Shown: positions 45,330 through 53,403 of the stretch, piece by piece
Numbering within the stretch: position 1 is the stretch's first letter
Layout of the letters: each line of letters begins with the position of its first letter
Origin: Pedococcus_A sp963730585
GTDB taxonomy: Bacteria > Actinomycetota > Actinomycetes > Actinomycetales > Dermatophilaceae
Direction: 5' to 3'
NCBI GenBank assembly: GCA_963730585.1
Contig: CAVSSL010000010.1
Span: 434,001 to 498,000, forward strand
Length of the DNA stretch: 64,000 bases
Program-made: the position numbers and the translations under genes
The notes under the pieces: model-generated
What the model saw: only the letters and a program-made list of their open reading frames with translations
The model's database searches: none
What the model was told of the DNA's origin: nothing

Positions 45330-46361
45330 TCACTCCCCGGGGTAGCGGACCCCCACCTGGCGGCGGACCTCGTCCATCGCCTCCATGACCCGCAGCGTCT
45401 CGGCGTGGGTCATCAGCGGCGACTCCAGCGCGCCGTCGTGCAGGCAGCGGGCCACCTCAGCGGCCTCGTAGCGGAAGCCGTGGTCGCGGACGTCCGGCTC
45501 GTAGCGGTCGAGCTCCTCGCCGAGCGGGGTCAGCAGCCGCACCGGCTGGGGTGCGAAGAAGTCACCGGCGATCTCGAGCCGGGCGTCGCGGCCCACGACC
45601 GCAGCCGTGGTGGGCGTCTTGGTCACCATCGACGAGCCGACCAGGCCCAGCTCCTGCGCGGCGCCGGTCACGGTCACCGAGAGCTGGGCGTCGACACCTT
45701 CGTCGGTGAGGTGGCCCACCGCCGTCACCGAGTCGAACGCCCCCAGCACCATCGAGGTGAACGACAACGGGTAGACGCCGAGGTCGAGCAGCGACCCGCC
45801 GGCCAGGTGGGGGGAGGACAGCCGCTCGGGGCCCTCGGGGTGCAGCGTCTGGCCGTGGTCGGCCATCACGGTCAGCACCTCGCCGAGGAGCCCGGCCTCG
45901 ACCGCCTGCCGCACGACGTCGATGTGCGGCAGGAAGCGGGTCCACATCGCCTCCATGGCGAACAGGCCGCGGCTGCGGGCCAGGTCGAGCACCTCGCGGG
46001 CCTCGACGGCGTTGCGGGTGAACGCCTTCTCCACCAGCACCGGCTTACCGGCACCAAGGGCGATCAGGGCGTGCTGGTGGTGCTCGGAGTGCGGCGACGC
46101 GACGTAGACGACATCCACGTCGTCGTCGGCGACGAGGTCCTCGTAGGAGCCGTATGCCGCGGGCACGTCGAACTCGTCGGCAAAGTCGCGAGCACGGTCG
46201 GCGCTGCGCGACCCCACCGCGACGACCCGCGAGCGGGTGCCCTCGCGCAGCGCGGCGGCGAAGGAGCGCGCGATGCCGCCGGGGCCGAGGACGCCCCACC
46301 GCACCGGGGGAGCGTCCTTCGGGTCGGGGGTGCGGGGTGCGGGCAGCGTCTGCGCGGGCAT
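45330..46361 (-). CDS. Gfo/Idh/MocA family oxidoreductase
   Basis: A 343-residue NAD(P)-dependent oxidoreductase. The Rossmann motif is WGVLGPGGIARSFAAAL, then VVYVASPHSEHHQHALIALG, AGKPVLVEKAF carrying the EKP-type catalytic lysine (here VEKAF), and the C-terminal sheet starting AMWTRFLPHIDVVRQ. GGSLLDLGVYPLSF is conserved in the trans-1,2-dihydrobenzenediol-dehydrogenase/GFO group. The substrate is probably a sugar or cyclitol. ATG 46361 (MPAQTLPAP) is used; 46370 and 46397 are in frame. Confidence 0.88.
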   Translation of the reverse strand: MPAQTLPAPRTPDPKDAPPVRWGVLGPGGIARSFAAALREGTRSRVVAVGSRSADRARDFADEFDVPAAYGSYEDLVADDDVDVVYVASPHSEHHQHALIALGAGKPVLVEKAFTRNAVEAREVLDLARSRGLFAMEAMWTRFLPHIDVVRQAVEAGLLGEVLTVMADHGQTLHPEGPERLSSPHLAGGSLLDLGVYPLSFTSMVLGAFDSVTAVGHLTDEGVDAQLSVTVTGAAQELGLVGSSMVTKTPTTAAVVGRDARLEIAGDFFAPQPVRLLTPLGEELDRYEPDVRDHGFRYEAAEVARCLHDGALESPLMTHAETLRVMEAMDEVRRQVGVRYPGE

Positions 46362-46404
46362 GCGGACCATCCTGCCTCGGCTCGAGGGCCGCTGCACCGC
46401 GGGA

Positions 46405-47202
46405 TCAGCGCAGCCGCCAGCCGTCCTTGGGAGGGGGCTGCGGCGACTCGCTCGTGTCGTCGTCGGTGTACGGCCGGCCTCCGGCGAGCAGCCGCTCGAG
46501 CTCGGCGCGGCCGCGCAGCGAGCTGGGGAACGGACAGGCGGCGACCGCCCTCGTCAGCCGGAGCTCGTCGAGCGGCTGCGCGGACCCCACCACCACGTAG
46601 TTGCCGAAGCGCCGGCGCTTCCACACCTCGGCCAGCGCGATCGCCGTGGTCTCGGGGAACACCTCCGCCGCGGTCGCGTGCCACCGGCGCAGGTGGTCAC
46701 GGGCGGGCTCGTCGCTCACGTTGGCCAGGAACACGCCGCCCGGTCGCAGCACCCGGCGCACGTCGGTGAGGAACTCCAGCGTCGACAGCTCGGCCGGCAT
46801 CCGGCCCCCGGCGTACGCGTCGAGCACGACGACGTCGGCGCTGGCGTCACGCAGTGCGGTCACCCCGGTGCGACCGTCGACCGGGCGCACCCGGATCCGG
46901 TGCCCTCGCGGGAGCGGCAGCTCGCGGCGCACAGCCTCGGTCAGGGCGGTGTCGGGCTCGAGCACGACCTGCGGCGAGCCGGGCCGGGTGTGGTGCACGT
47001 AGCGCGCCAGGGTCAGCCCCGCCCCGCCCACGTGGGTGACGGCCAGCGGCCCCTCCGGCAGGGTGTCGAGCACGAGCCCGAAGTGCAGGACGTACTCGAA
47101 GAGCAGGTGCCCGGGGTCGGCGAGGTCGACGTGCGACTGCGGCTGGTCGTCGACCACCACCACGACGCCGCCGTAGCCGTCCGGGACGAACTCCGCCGTC
47201 AC
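46405..47202 (-). CDS. Spermidine-synthase-like methyltransferase-fold protein
   Basis: A 265-residue protein with a spermidine-synthase-type Rossmann fold. QSHVDLADPGHLLFEYVLHF, AVTHVGGAGLTLARYVHH, QVVLEPDTALTEAVRRELPL, RPVDGRTGVTALRDASADVV, VLDAYAGGRMPAELSTLEFL. Typical polyamine-site Asp and Tyr residues are not all present, so a methyltransferase or unknown role is possible. GTG 47202 is 10 bases after the dehydrogenase stop, so the two are likely one operon. The last 25 residues are a polar tail. Confidence 0.72.
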   Translation of the reverse strand: MTAEFVPDGYGGVVVVVDDQPQSHVDLADPGHLLFEYVLHFGLVLDTLPEGPLAVTHVGGAGLTLARYVHHTRPGSPQVVLEPDTALTEAVRRELPLPRGHRIRVRPVDGRTGVTALRDASADVVVLDAYAGGRMPAELSTLEFLTDVRRVLRPGGVFLANVSDEPARDHLRRWHATAAEVFPETTAIALAEVWKRRRFGNYVVVGSAQPLDELRLTRAVAACPFPSSLRGRAELERLLAGGRPYTDDDTSESPQPPPKDGWRLR

Positions 47203-47212
47203 GACCGCCTCG

Positions 47213-48259
47213 TCAGGGGCGGACGAGCGACTTGATGGCACGGCGCTCGTCCATGGCGGCATAGGCCTCCGCCACCTCGTCGAGCGGCACCTCGAGGTCG
47301 AACACGGCACCGGGGTTGATGGCTCCGGCGAGCACGTCGTCGCGCAGCTGCGGGAGGTACTGGCGCACCGGCGCCACGCCACCGGCCACGCCGATGTTGC
47401 GGCTGAACATCTCGCCGATGGGCAGGTCGACGCCATGGGGCACCCCGACGTAGCCGACGGTGGCGCCGGGGCGGGCGACGGTGATGGCGGTGTTCATGGA
47501 CTCGCCCGTGCCCACGCACTCCAGCACGGCGTCGGCGCCGACGCCGTCGGTGAGCTCGAGCACCGCGGCCTCACCCTCGCCACCCCGCTCGGCGACGATG
47601 TCGGTGGCGCCGAACTGCCGTGCCAGGCGCTGGCGCGACTCGTGCCGCGACATCGCCACGACGCGCTCGGCACCCAGGCGGGCCGCGGCGAGCACGCCGC
47701 ACAGCCCGACGGCTCCGTCGCCCACGACCACCACGGTGTCGCCCTCGCGCACGCCGGCGGCGACGGCCGCGTGCCAGCCGGTGCCCATGACGTCCGACAG
47801 GGTCAGCAGGGAGGGAACGAGCGAGTCGTCGGGCACCTCGCGGGTGGAGACCAGGGTCCCGTCGGCGAGCGGCACCCGGACGTACTCGCCCTGGCCGCCG
47901 TCGACCATGAGCCCGTCGCTGTCACGGCCGCCGTAGCCGCCGCCGTTCTGGCAGGCGCTCTGCATGCCGACCTGGCAGTGCGGGCAGGTGTTGTCGGAGA
48001 AGAGGAACGGGGCGATGACGAAGTCGCCCGCGCGCAGGCTGCGCACCTCCGAGCCGACCTCCTCGACGATGCCGACGAACTCGTGCCCGATGCGCCGCGC
48101 CTTCTTCACCTCGTTGATGCCGCGGTAGGGCCAGAGGTCGCTGCCGCAGACGCAGGCGGCGGTGACGCGGACGAGTGCGTCGGTGGGCCGCTGGATGGCC
48201 GGGTCGTCGACCTCTTCGACGCGGATGTCGCGGGTGCCGTGCAGGATCGTCGCCTTCAT
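47213..48259 (-). CDS. Zinc-dependent alcohol dehydrogenase family protein (MDR)
   Basis: A 348-residue medium-chain dehydrogenase. CVCGSDLWPYRG has the catalytic-Zn cysteine, GHEFVGIVEEVG the Zn histidine and Glu. The structural-zinc loop is CPHCQVGMQSAC, with NGGGYGG after it. VVVVGDGAVGLCGVLAAARLG binds the cofactor. It is most like IMP-dehydrogenase-neighbour/threonine-dehydrogenase-like ADHs of actinobacteria; the substrate is unknown. First gene of a minus-strand unit with the spermidine-synthase-like gene, divergent from the LLM gene at 48383. Confidence 0.9.
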   Translation of the reverse strand: MKATILHGTRDIRVEEVDDPAIQRPTDALVRVTAACVCGSDLWPYRGINEVKKARRIGHEFVGIVEEVGSEVRSLRAGDFVIAPFLFSDNTCPHCQVGMQSACQNGGGYGGRDSDGLMVDGGQGEYVRVPLADGTLVSTREVPDDSLVPSLLTLSDVMGTGWHAAVAAGVREGDTVVVVGDGAVGLCGVLAAARLGAERVVAMSRHESRQRLARQFGATDIVAERGGEGEAAVLELTDGVGADAVLECVGTGESMNTAITVARPGATVGYVGVPHGVDLPIGEMFSRNIGVAGGVAPVRQYLPQLRDDVLAGAINPGAVFDLEVPLDEVAEAYAAMDERRAIKSLVRP

Positions 48260-48368
48260 GACGGCAAGCCTGTCACGGGTCCCCGCAGGCGGCCTGCTGC
48301 GGGTTCGACGGCAGCGGGCCCGGCGCCGGCGCCACCGGTCGGCCTCCGCGGAGCCGGGCACCACGGCA

Positions 48369-48374
48369 TACCCT
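48369..48374 (+). promoter_or_regulatory. -10 element TACCCT overlapping an octamer, LLM gene
   Basis: TACCCT ends eight bases before ATG 48383, with no ribosome-binding site. Its first three bases are the end of an octamer copy (CGGCATAC, 48364-48371). Confidence 0.45.
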
Positions 48375-48382
48375 CTGTGACC

Positions 48383-49249
48383 ATGCGGTTCGGCATCACC
48401 ATCCTCCCCGAGCACCGCTGGGCCGACGCCGCGCCACTGTGGCGGGGCGCCGAGGAGCTCGGCTTCGACCACGCCTGGACCTACGACCACCTCGTGTGGG
48501 CGGGGCTGCCGGACGCGCCCTGGTTCGGCACGACCCCGACGCTGACCGCCGCGGCAATGGTCACCGAGCGGATCCGGCTCGGCACGCTGGTCTCCTCGCC
48601 CAACTACCGCCACCCGGTCACGTTCCTGCGCGACCTGCTGGCCATCGACGACATCTCGGGCGGCCGGCTGCTCTGCGGCCTCGGCACGGGTGGCGACCTC
48701 GACTCGCGCCTGCTGGGGGAGGAGCGGTCGGTGCGTGAGCGCGTCGACCGGTTCCACGAGTTCACCGAGCTGCTCGACCGGCTGCTGCGCGAGGACCACG
48801 TCGACCACGACGGCGAGCACTACACCGCGGTCGACGCGCGCACCCTCCCCGGGCCGGTGCAGCAGCCGCGCATCCCCTTCGTCATCGCCGCCAACGGCCC
48901 CCGCTCGCTACGGCTGGCTGCCCGGCTGGGGCAGGGCTGGGTCACCACGGGTGGCAGGGCCGAGACGCTGGAGGAGTGGTGGACGGCGGTGGGCCGCCTC
49001 GCCGACCGCTTCGACGAGGCCCTCGCCGCAGAAGGACGAGAACCGGGCGGCGGCGACCGCTACCTCCTGCTCGACAGCTCGCCGGTGTTCTCGCTGGCGA
49101 GCGCCGAGCTGTTCGAGGACATGACCGGCCGCGCCGCGGCCCTCGGCTTCACCGACGTCGTCACCCACTGGCCGCGCCCCGAGGGGGTGTATGCCGGTGA
49201 CGTCCGGGTGCTCGAGGACGTCGCCTCCCGCCTCCCTCGCCTCAGCTGA
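48383..49249 (+). CDS. LLM class flavin/F420-dependent oxidoreductase
   Basis: A 288-residue luciferase-like TIM barrel. MRFGITILPEHRWADAAPLW, DHAWTYDHLVWAGLPDAPWF, RIRLGTLVSSPNYRHPVTFL, GRLLCGLGTGGDLDSRL and PFVIAANGPRSLRLAARLGQ are LLM hallmarks. In actinobacteria such proteins often use F420 rather than FMN; this cannot be decided here. ATG 48383 fits a leaderless transcript. The 3' end overlaps the convergent anti-sigma gene by 8 bases. Confidence 0.88.
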   Translation: MRFGITILPEHRWADAAPLWRGAEELGFDHAWTYDHLVWAGLPDAPWFGTTPTLTAAAMVTERIRLGTLVSSPNYRHPVTFLRDLLAIDDISGGRLLCGLGTGGDLDSRLLGEERSVRERVDRFHEFTELLDRLLREDHVDHDGEHYTAVDARTLPGPVQQPRIPFVIAANGPRSLRLAARLGQGWVTTGGRAETLEEWWTAVGRLADRFDEALAAEGREPGGGDRYLLLDSSPVFSLASAELFEDMTGRAAALGFTDVVTHWPRPEGVYAGDVRVLEDVASRLPRLS

Positions 49250-50024
49250 ACTCGATCAGGGCGATCGGCGCGCTGGTCGGCTCCTTGGACCCACCGGCAG
49301 GCTCCACGGTGATGCCGACGCCCTGGTACTTGGAGGCGTCGCCGTCGAGCACCATGCTCACGGTCGGTTTGGCCTCGTGGGGCATCAGGCCCGCGCTCAC
49401 CATGGCCCCGTCGGGGTTCTCGAACCAGATCTGGAAGTCCTTGCCCTCGGGCGCCGCCGGCATGTCCTCCGCGATGATGACCGCCTTGCCCAGCGAGACG
49501 CTGCGCACGATGGTGGCCTTCGCACCGTCGATGACCTTCTCGTAGCGCTGCGCGTCCTTGGCGCGGATCACCTGCTCGGTCGCGGTCAGCGGCTGCTGCG
49601 GCTGGTCGCCGTCCCACGGGCTCCAGACGATGCCACCGATGAGGAGCACCGCTGCGGCGGCTGCGGCGACCAGCCAGGTCATCGGCTTGACCCTGCGACG
49701 ACGGCTCTCCAGCGGCGTCACCGTCGCCGGGACGCCGAGCGGGGCGGGCTGTTCTGCCGCAGGGCCGGCGGACGACCCCGTCCGTCCGGTCACCGGCGGA
49801 AGCGGGCGCACCGTGGAGACCTGGCGCAGCACGGAGTCGCGCAGCGCAGGCGGGGGCGCCGCCGCGCTGGCGTGGGTCAGCTCGACCGCCGCGGCCCGCA
49901 GGCTCGCGACCTCGTCCTGGCACTCCGGGCACTGCCCGAGGTGGCGCTCGAACTCAGCACGCTCGACGTCGTCGAGCGCGTCGACGGCGTAGGCGCCGCT
50001 GAGCCCGTGGATGTCGGCGTTCAT
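49242..50024 (-). CDS. rskA: Anti-sigma-K factor, RskA-like
   Basis: A 260-residue membrane anti-sigma factor. The N-terminal zinc anti-sigma domain carries H-x3-C-x2-C in HLGQCPECQDEVASL, with SGAYAVDALDDVERAEFE before it. One membrane helix (WLVAAAAAAVLLIGGIVW, about 120-138) leads to an external RskA C-terminal domain (FQIWFENPDGAMVSAGLMP). It holds the sigma factor until cleaved by regulated proteolysis. Start ATG 50024 overlaps the sigma stop. Overlaps the LLM gene end by 8 bases. Confidence 0.88.
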   Translation of the reverse strand: MNADIHGLSGAYAVDALDDVERAEFERHLGQCPECQDEVASLRAAAVELTHASAAAPPPALRDSVLRQVSTVRPLPPVTGRTGSSAGPAAEQPAPLGVPATVTPLESRRRRVKPMTWLVAAAAAAVLLIGGIVWSPWDGDQPQQPLTATEQVIRAKDAQRYEKVIDGAKATIVRSVSLGKAVIIAEDMPAAPEGKDFQIWFENPDGAMVSAGLMPHEAKPTVSMVLDGDASKYQGVGITVEPAGGSKEPTSAPIALIEFS

Positions 50025-50620
50025 GACTGCATTCCCAAGGTGTCGCGGAGACGGATGAGTCCGTCCCTGATTCTGGTCTTCGCCGTGCCGAGGGGGATAC
50101 CCAGCAGCGCGGCGACTTCGTTGTGCGTGTACCCGCCGAAGTAGGCGAGCTGGACCGCGCCGCGCTGGGTCTCGGTCAGCGACTCGAGCGCCTGCCGCAC
50201 GCGCTGGCCGTCGAGGCTGCGCTCGACCTCCTCGGCGGTGATGTCGTAGGCGCGGTCCTGCGTGGTCGCCTCGTACGTCTCGTCGCGGCGGCTGGCCGCC
50301 TCTGCCGCGCGGACGCGGTCGACGGCCTTGCGGTGGGCGATGGTCATCATCCAGCTCATCGCGCTGCCCCTGGCTGGGTCGAAGCGCGCGCTGGAGCGCC
50401 AGATCTCGAGGAAGGCCTCCTGGGCCACCTCCTCGGACTGGGCCGGGTCGCGGACGACCCGCAGCACCAGACCGTAGAGCCGGCGTGAGGTGGCGTCGTA
50501 CAGCTCGGCGAACGCAGCCTCGTCACCTCGGGCGGATGCCCGGAGCAGCTCGGAGAGGTCCGGCTGCCGGGGGGCAGCGTTCTCCCCAGGAGCTGGGCTG
50601 CCCGGGGAGAACGCTGACAT
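50021..50620 (-). CDS. sigK: ECF RNA polymerase sigma factor, SigK-like
   Basis: A 199-residue sigma-70 family ECF factor. Region 2 is EAAFAELYDATSRRLYGLVL, QEAFLEIWRSSARFDPARGS, AMSWMMTIAHRKAVDRVR and region 4 LTETQRGAVQLAYFGGYTHN, EVAALLGIPLGTAKTRIRDG. The DNA-binding parts are typical of the SigK/RpoE-like group, and the neighbour is an RskA-type anti-sigma. In M. tuberculosis SigK drives mpt70/mpt83, fasciclin proteins; here a fasciclin gene lies 27 bases upstream, which supports the same assignment. ATG 50620 (MSAFSPG) is preferred to 50629. Confidence 0.87.
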   Translation of the reverse strand: MSAFSPGSPAPGENAAPRQPDLSELLRASARGDEAAFAELYDATSRRLYGLVLRVVRDPAQSEEVAQEAFLEIWRSSARFDPARGSAMSWMMTIAHRKAVDRVRAAEAASRRDETYEATTQDRAYDITAEEVERSLDGQRVRQALESLTETQRGAVQLAYFGGYTHNEVAALLGIPLGTAKTRIRDGLIRLRDTLGMQS

Positions 50621-50647
50621 GACGACCATGATGACGGACTCCCCGCC

Positions 50648-51295
50648 TCACTGCGCAGGAAGCAGCACGCCGTCGATGATGTAGACGGTGGCGTTCGCGG
50701 TCTGCACGTTGCCGCAGACGACCTTGGCCTTGCCGACGGTGAAGTCCTCACCGGAGCCCTCCACCGTGATCGTCGTGCCCGCGAGCGTCTTGTGGTCGCC
50801 GGCGAGCTGGTCCGGGCTCAGGCGGCCCTGGACGACGTGGTTGGTGAGCACCGTGGTGAGCAGGCCCTTCGGGTCGGCCATGGCGGCGTCGAGCGTCGCC
50901 TTGGGCACGGCCGCGAAGGCGTCGTTCGTCGGGGCGAAGACGGTGATGTCCTTCGCCGTGTTGAGCGTGTCCGCCAGGCCTGCCTCGCCGACAGCCGTGA
51001 CGAGGGTCGACAGCACGGGGTTGTTGCTGGCAGCGGTGGCGACCGGGTCGGTGGCCATGCCCGCGAACGAGCCCTTGCCGTCCGCCGGCACAGCGGCACA
51101 ACCCGCGCCGAACGGCTTGGCAGCCATGTCGTCCATGGCCTCCGTCGTGGTGCTGTTGCTCGGCATGGAGCTGGAGCTCGAGCTGCCTGCCATCGAGCCG
51201 GTCTCGGACGACTCGGCGCCGCCGCCACAGGCCGCGAGGGCGAGAGGGACCGAGAGGGCGATGGCGGCGATGGCGCTGCGCCGGGTGCGGTTCAT
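50648..51295 (-). CDS. Fasciclin-domain lipoprotein, MPT83-like
   Basis: A 215-residue lipoprotein. The lipobox is LALAAC (Cys about residue 23). A Ser-rich linker (SSSSSSMPSNSTTT) leads to one FAS1 domain: LSTLVTAVGEAGLADTLNTA, DITVFAPTNDAFAAVPKATL, LTNHVVQGRLSPDQLAG, ending VQTANATVYIIDGVLLPAQ. FAS1 domains mediate adhesion or lipid binding. Size and layout match mycobacterial MPT83. It is co-oriented with sigK and has a SigK-like promoter 39 bp upstream. ATG 51295 follows AAGGAG. Confidence 0.9.
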   Translation of the reverse strand: MNRTRRSAIAAIALSVPLALAACGGGAESSETGSMAGSSSSSSMPSNSTTTEAMDDMAAKPFGAGCAAVPADGKGSFAGMATDPVATAASNNPVLSTLVTAVGEAGLADTLNTAKDITVFAPTNDAFAAVPKATLDAAMADPKGLLTTVLTNHVVQGRLSPDQLAGDHKTLAGTTITVEGSGEDFTVGKAKVVCGNVQTANATVYIIDGVLLPAQ

Positions 51296-51333
51296 GGTGG
51301 AGCTCCTTGCATCGGGGTGGTCTGACACCAGTT

Positions 51334-51361
51334 GTTCGGAGCTGTCCGTTCGAGTGGATTG
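51334..51361 (-). promoter_or_regulatory. SigK-type promoter of the fasciclin-sigK-rskA operon
   Basis: On the minus strand CAATCC (51361-51356) is followed after 16 bp by CCGAAC (51339-51334). The M. tuberculosis SigK promoter, as I recall it, is CCATCC-N16/17-CCGAAT. The match is one base off in each half. It lies 39 bp upstream of the fasciclin ATG. Confidence 0.6.
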
Positions 51362-51440
51362 CCTTGTCCTGCAACATTTTTCGCGTTTACGAGGGGGCGG
51401 TCACGAGACGCTGTTCCGCACGCGGCGAACCCATGCCGCC

Positions 51441-53075
51441 TCACTTGACGAACACCACGACGGAGTGCCACCCCGTCGCCCCCTTGGGGAACGGCTCAGC
51501 CTTGGCCTGGGTCTGCACCTGGCCGTCGTTGTCGGTGGCGCGCACCGTCAGGGTGTGTCGTCCGGACCCGGCGGGCGTCCACGGGGCGTACCACTGGCGC
51601 CAGTAGTCGACTCCGGCCTCCGGCCCGAGGGTCGCCGCCATCCACTCGCCGTCGTCGACCCGCACCTCGACCTTGCCGATGCCACGACCCTGCGCCCAGG
51701 CGACGCCGCCGATCGGGACGGTCCGGCCGGCCGTGACGGTGTCGAGACCGCGCGGGGTGTCGATGCGCGACTGCGTCAGCACCGGGGCGTCGGTGGCCCA
51801 GCCGCGCTCGGTCCAGTAGGCCTCTTCCCTGGCGTAGGTGGTGGCGGTGAGCTTGGCGAGCCACTTCGTCGAGCCGACGAAGCCGTACAGCCCCGGCGTG
51901 ACCAGCCGGGCCGGGAAACCGTGCTTGGCGGGCAGCGGCTGGCCGTTCATGGCGACGGCCACGAGGGCGTCACGGTCGTCCGTCAGGGCCTGCACCGGGG
52001 TGGAGATGGTGAACCCGGTCGTCGACGTGCTGAGGATCTGGTCGGCGCCGCTGCCCACTCGGGCCCGCTCCAGCAGGTCGCGCACGCGGACACCGAGCCA
52101 GCGGGCCGACGAGACGTACCCGCCGCCCACCTCGTTGCTGACGCACGTCATGGTGATGTCGCGCTCGATCATCGGGAGGTCGAGCAGCTCGGCGTAGGTC
52201 AGCCGGAAGGGGTTGGCCACGTCGCCGTCGATCTCCAGCGCCCAGTCGTCGGGGTTGACCCGCGGCACGATCAGTGAGGTGTCGACCCGGTAGAAGGACC
52301 CGACCGGGGTGCGGAACGGGCTGATGCCGGGCACCTTCTGGTCCAGGCCCTTCGGCAGGGTGGACAGCGCGGTGGTGGGCCGGGGCAGGTCGGCCGCCGT
52401 CGGCAGGGTGGGGTTCGCGCCGAGCTTCTGGCCGAGCGCGAGTCCGGCGGCCGCCGCGGCTGCGGTGCCCGCGGCGCCGACGAGGAAGGAGCGCCGTGCC
52501 GCGGTGGGCTCGGCGCCTGCCTCGTGTGCCGTGCCGTCCAGCGGGCTGGCGGCCGGCCGCTCCCCAGCCGCGGCCACAGCCTGGTCCGCGGCCACGGAGC
52601 CCCGCTCCGCGCCGCGCGACGACGGTCCCGCCGTCCGGTCGGCCCGCCGCGCCAGCAGGTGCAGCGTGGTCACGCCGACCACAGCGGCGGCCAGCGCGGG
52701 CAGGGCGTCGGCCGGGGTGCTCGTCGGCCGGGCCAGGGCGGCCGCCGCGGCCAGCACCGTCAGCACGCCGAGCAGCACCAGGGCCAGGGTGCGCCGGCGC
52801 CGGGCCAGCAGGCCGATGCCGGCGGCGGCCAGCAGCGTCACGACGGCGACGGAGACCAGCAGCACCGGCTTGTCGGCCGTGCCCAGCGTGGAGACGGCCC
52901 ATTCCTTGACGGGGGTCGGCGTGGCGTCGACCACCATGGCGCCCACGGCGACCACGGGGGAGGCGCCGGGGTTGACGAGGGCAGCGACCAGATGACCGGC
53001 CGCGGTGCCCGCGGTCGCCGCGAGGGCGCCGGACACGGCATACGGCCAGCGCGGGGCGCTGCTCCTGTTCTCCAT
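51441..53075 (-). CDS. Membrane-bound molybdopterin-dependent oxidoreductase (sulfite-oxidase fold)
   Basis: A 544-residue protein. Four N-terminal membrane helices (ALAATAGTAAGHLVAALVNP, VLLVSVAVVTLLAAAGIGLL, LALVLLGVLTVLAAAAALA, ALPALAAAVVGVTTLHLLA) and a polar linker precede a twin-Arg-like ARRSFLVGAAG helix and the sulfite-oxidase/YedY catalytic domain. The Moco-ligating Cys is in DITMTCVSNEVGGGYVSSAR. The C-terminal Mo-co dimerisation domain (GIGKVEVRVDDGEWMAATLG) is complete. It may reduce or oxidise protein methionine sulfoxide, sulfite or related compounds outside the cell. It stands at the head of the SigK-linked block, with its own SigK-like promoter. Confidence 0.85.
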   Translation of the reverse strand: MENRSSAPRWPYAVSGALAATAGTAAGHLVAALVNPGASPVVAVGAMVVDATPTPVKEWAVSTLGTADKPVLLVSVAVVTLLAAAGIGLLARRRRTLALVLLGVLTVLAAAAALARPTSTPADALPALAAAVVGVTTLHLLARRADRTAGPSSRGAERGSVAADQAVAAAGERPAASPLDGTAHEAGAEPTAARRSFLVGAAGTAAAAAAGLALGQKLGANPTLPTAADLPRPTTALSTLPKGLDQKVPGISPFRTPVGSFYRVDTSLIVPRVNPDDWALEIDGDVANPFRLTYAELLDLPMIERDITMTCVSNEVGGGYVSSARWLGVRVRDLLERARVGSGADQILSTSTTGFTISTPVQALTDDRDALVAVAMNGQPLPAKHGFPARLVTPGLYGFVGSTKWLAKLTATTYAREEAYWTERGWATDAPVLTQSRIDTPRGLDTVTAGRTVPIGGVAWAQGRGIGKVEVRVDDGEWMAATLGPEAGVDYWRQWYAPWTPAGSGRHTLTVRATDNDGQVQTQAKAEPFPKGATGWHSVVVFVK

Positions 53076-53083
53076 GTCAGGTC

Positions 53084-53110
53084 ATTCGTAACCCCGAACG
53101 GTCTGGATGG
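53084..53110 (-). promoter_or_regulatory. SigK-type promoter of the molybdopterin oxidoreductase gene
   Basis: On the minus strand CCATCC (53110-53105), then 15 bp, then ACGAAT (53089-53084). The -35 half is identical to the recalled SigK consensus and the -10 half differs by one base; the spacer is one base short. The -10 ends eight bases before ATG 53075, so the mRNA may be leaderless. Confidence 0.65.
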
Positions 53111-53146
53111 GCACCCCCACGGCGCTACCAGTTGTCGGGCCGCCGG

Positions 53147-53152
53147 TAGCGT
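53147..53152 (+). promoter_or_regulatory. -10 element TAGCGT, leaderless small membrane protein gene
   Basis: TAGCGT ends seven bases before GTG 53160 with no ribosome-binding site. It is back to back with the SigK-type promoter 37 bp away on the other strand. Confidence 0.5.
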
Positions 53153-53159
53153 GACTTCC

Positions 53160-53372
53160 GTGAACGCACCCCGTCGCTCGCCCAACTTCACGCGGTTCAT
53201 CGCGTCCGGCGCCGTCGTGGGCTTCATCGTCGGCGCGGTCGTCGCGCTGCTGGGTGACCAGGCTCCCGGCTACGCGGAGGGCAGCGCGCTGTTCTACATC
53301 GGTGTGTTCGGCGCGGCGATCGGTGCCGTGCTGGCCGGCGTGCTGGCCGTGCTGCTCGACCGACGCGGCTGA
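53160..53372 (+). CDS. Small two-helix membrane protein upstream of purF
   Basis: A 70-residue protein with two hydrophobic helices (FIASGAVVGFIVGAVVALLG and LFYIGVFGAAIGAVLAGVLA) and a short loop. Basic ends suggest both termini are inside. A gene like this commonly precedes purF in actinobacteria, in my recollection, but no function is known. GTG 53160 is chosen because of the adjacent TAGCGT box. purF follows after 31 bases. Confidence 0.7.
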   Translation: MNAPRRSPNFTRFIASGAVVGFIVGAVVALLGDQAPGYAEGSALFYIGVFGAAIGAVLAGVLAVLLDRRG

Positions 53373-53403
53373 CGCTCGTCGCCGGTGTGGGAGACTGGCG
53401 CAC

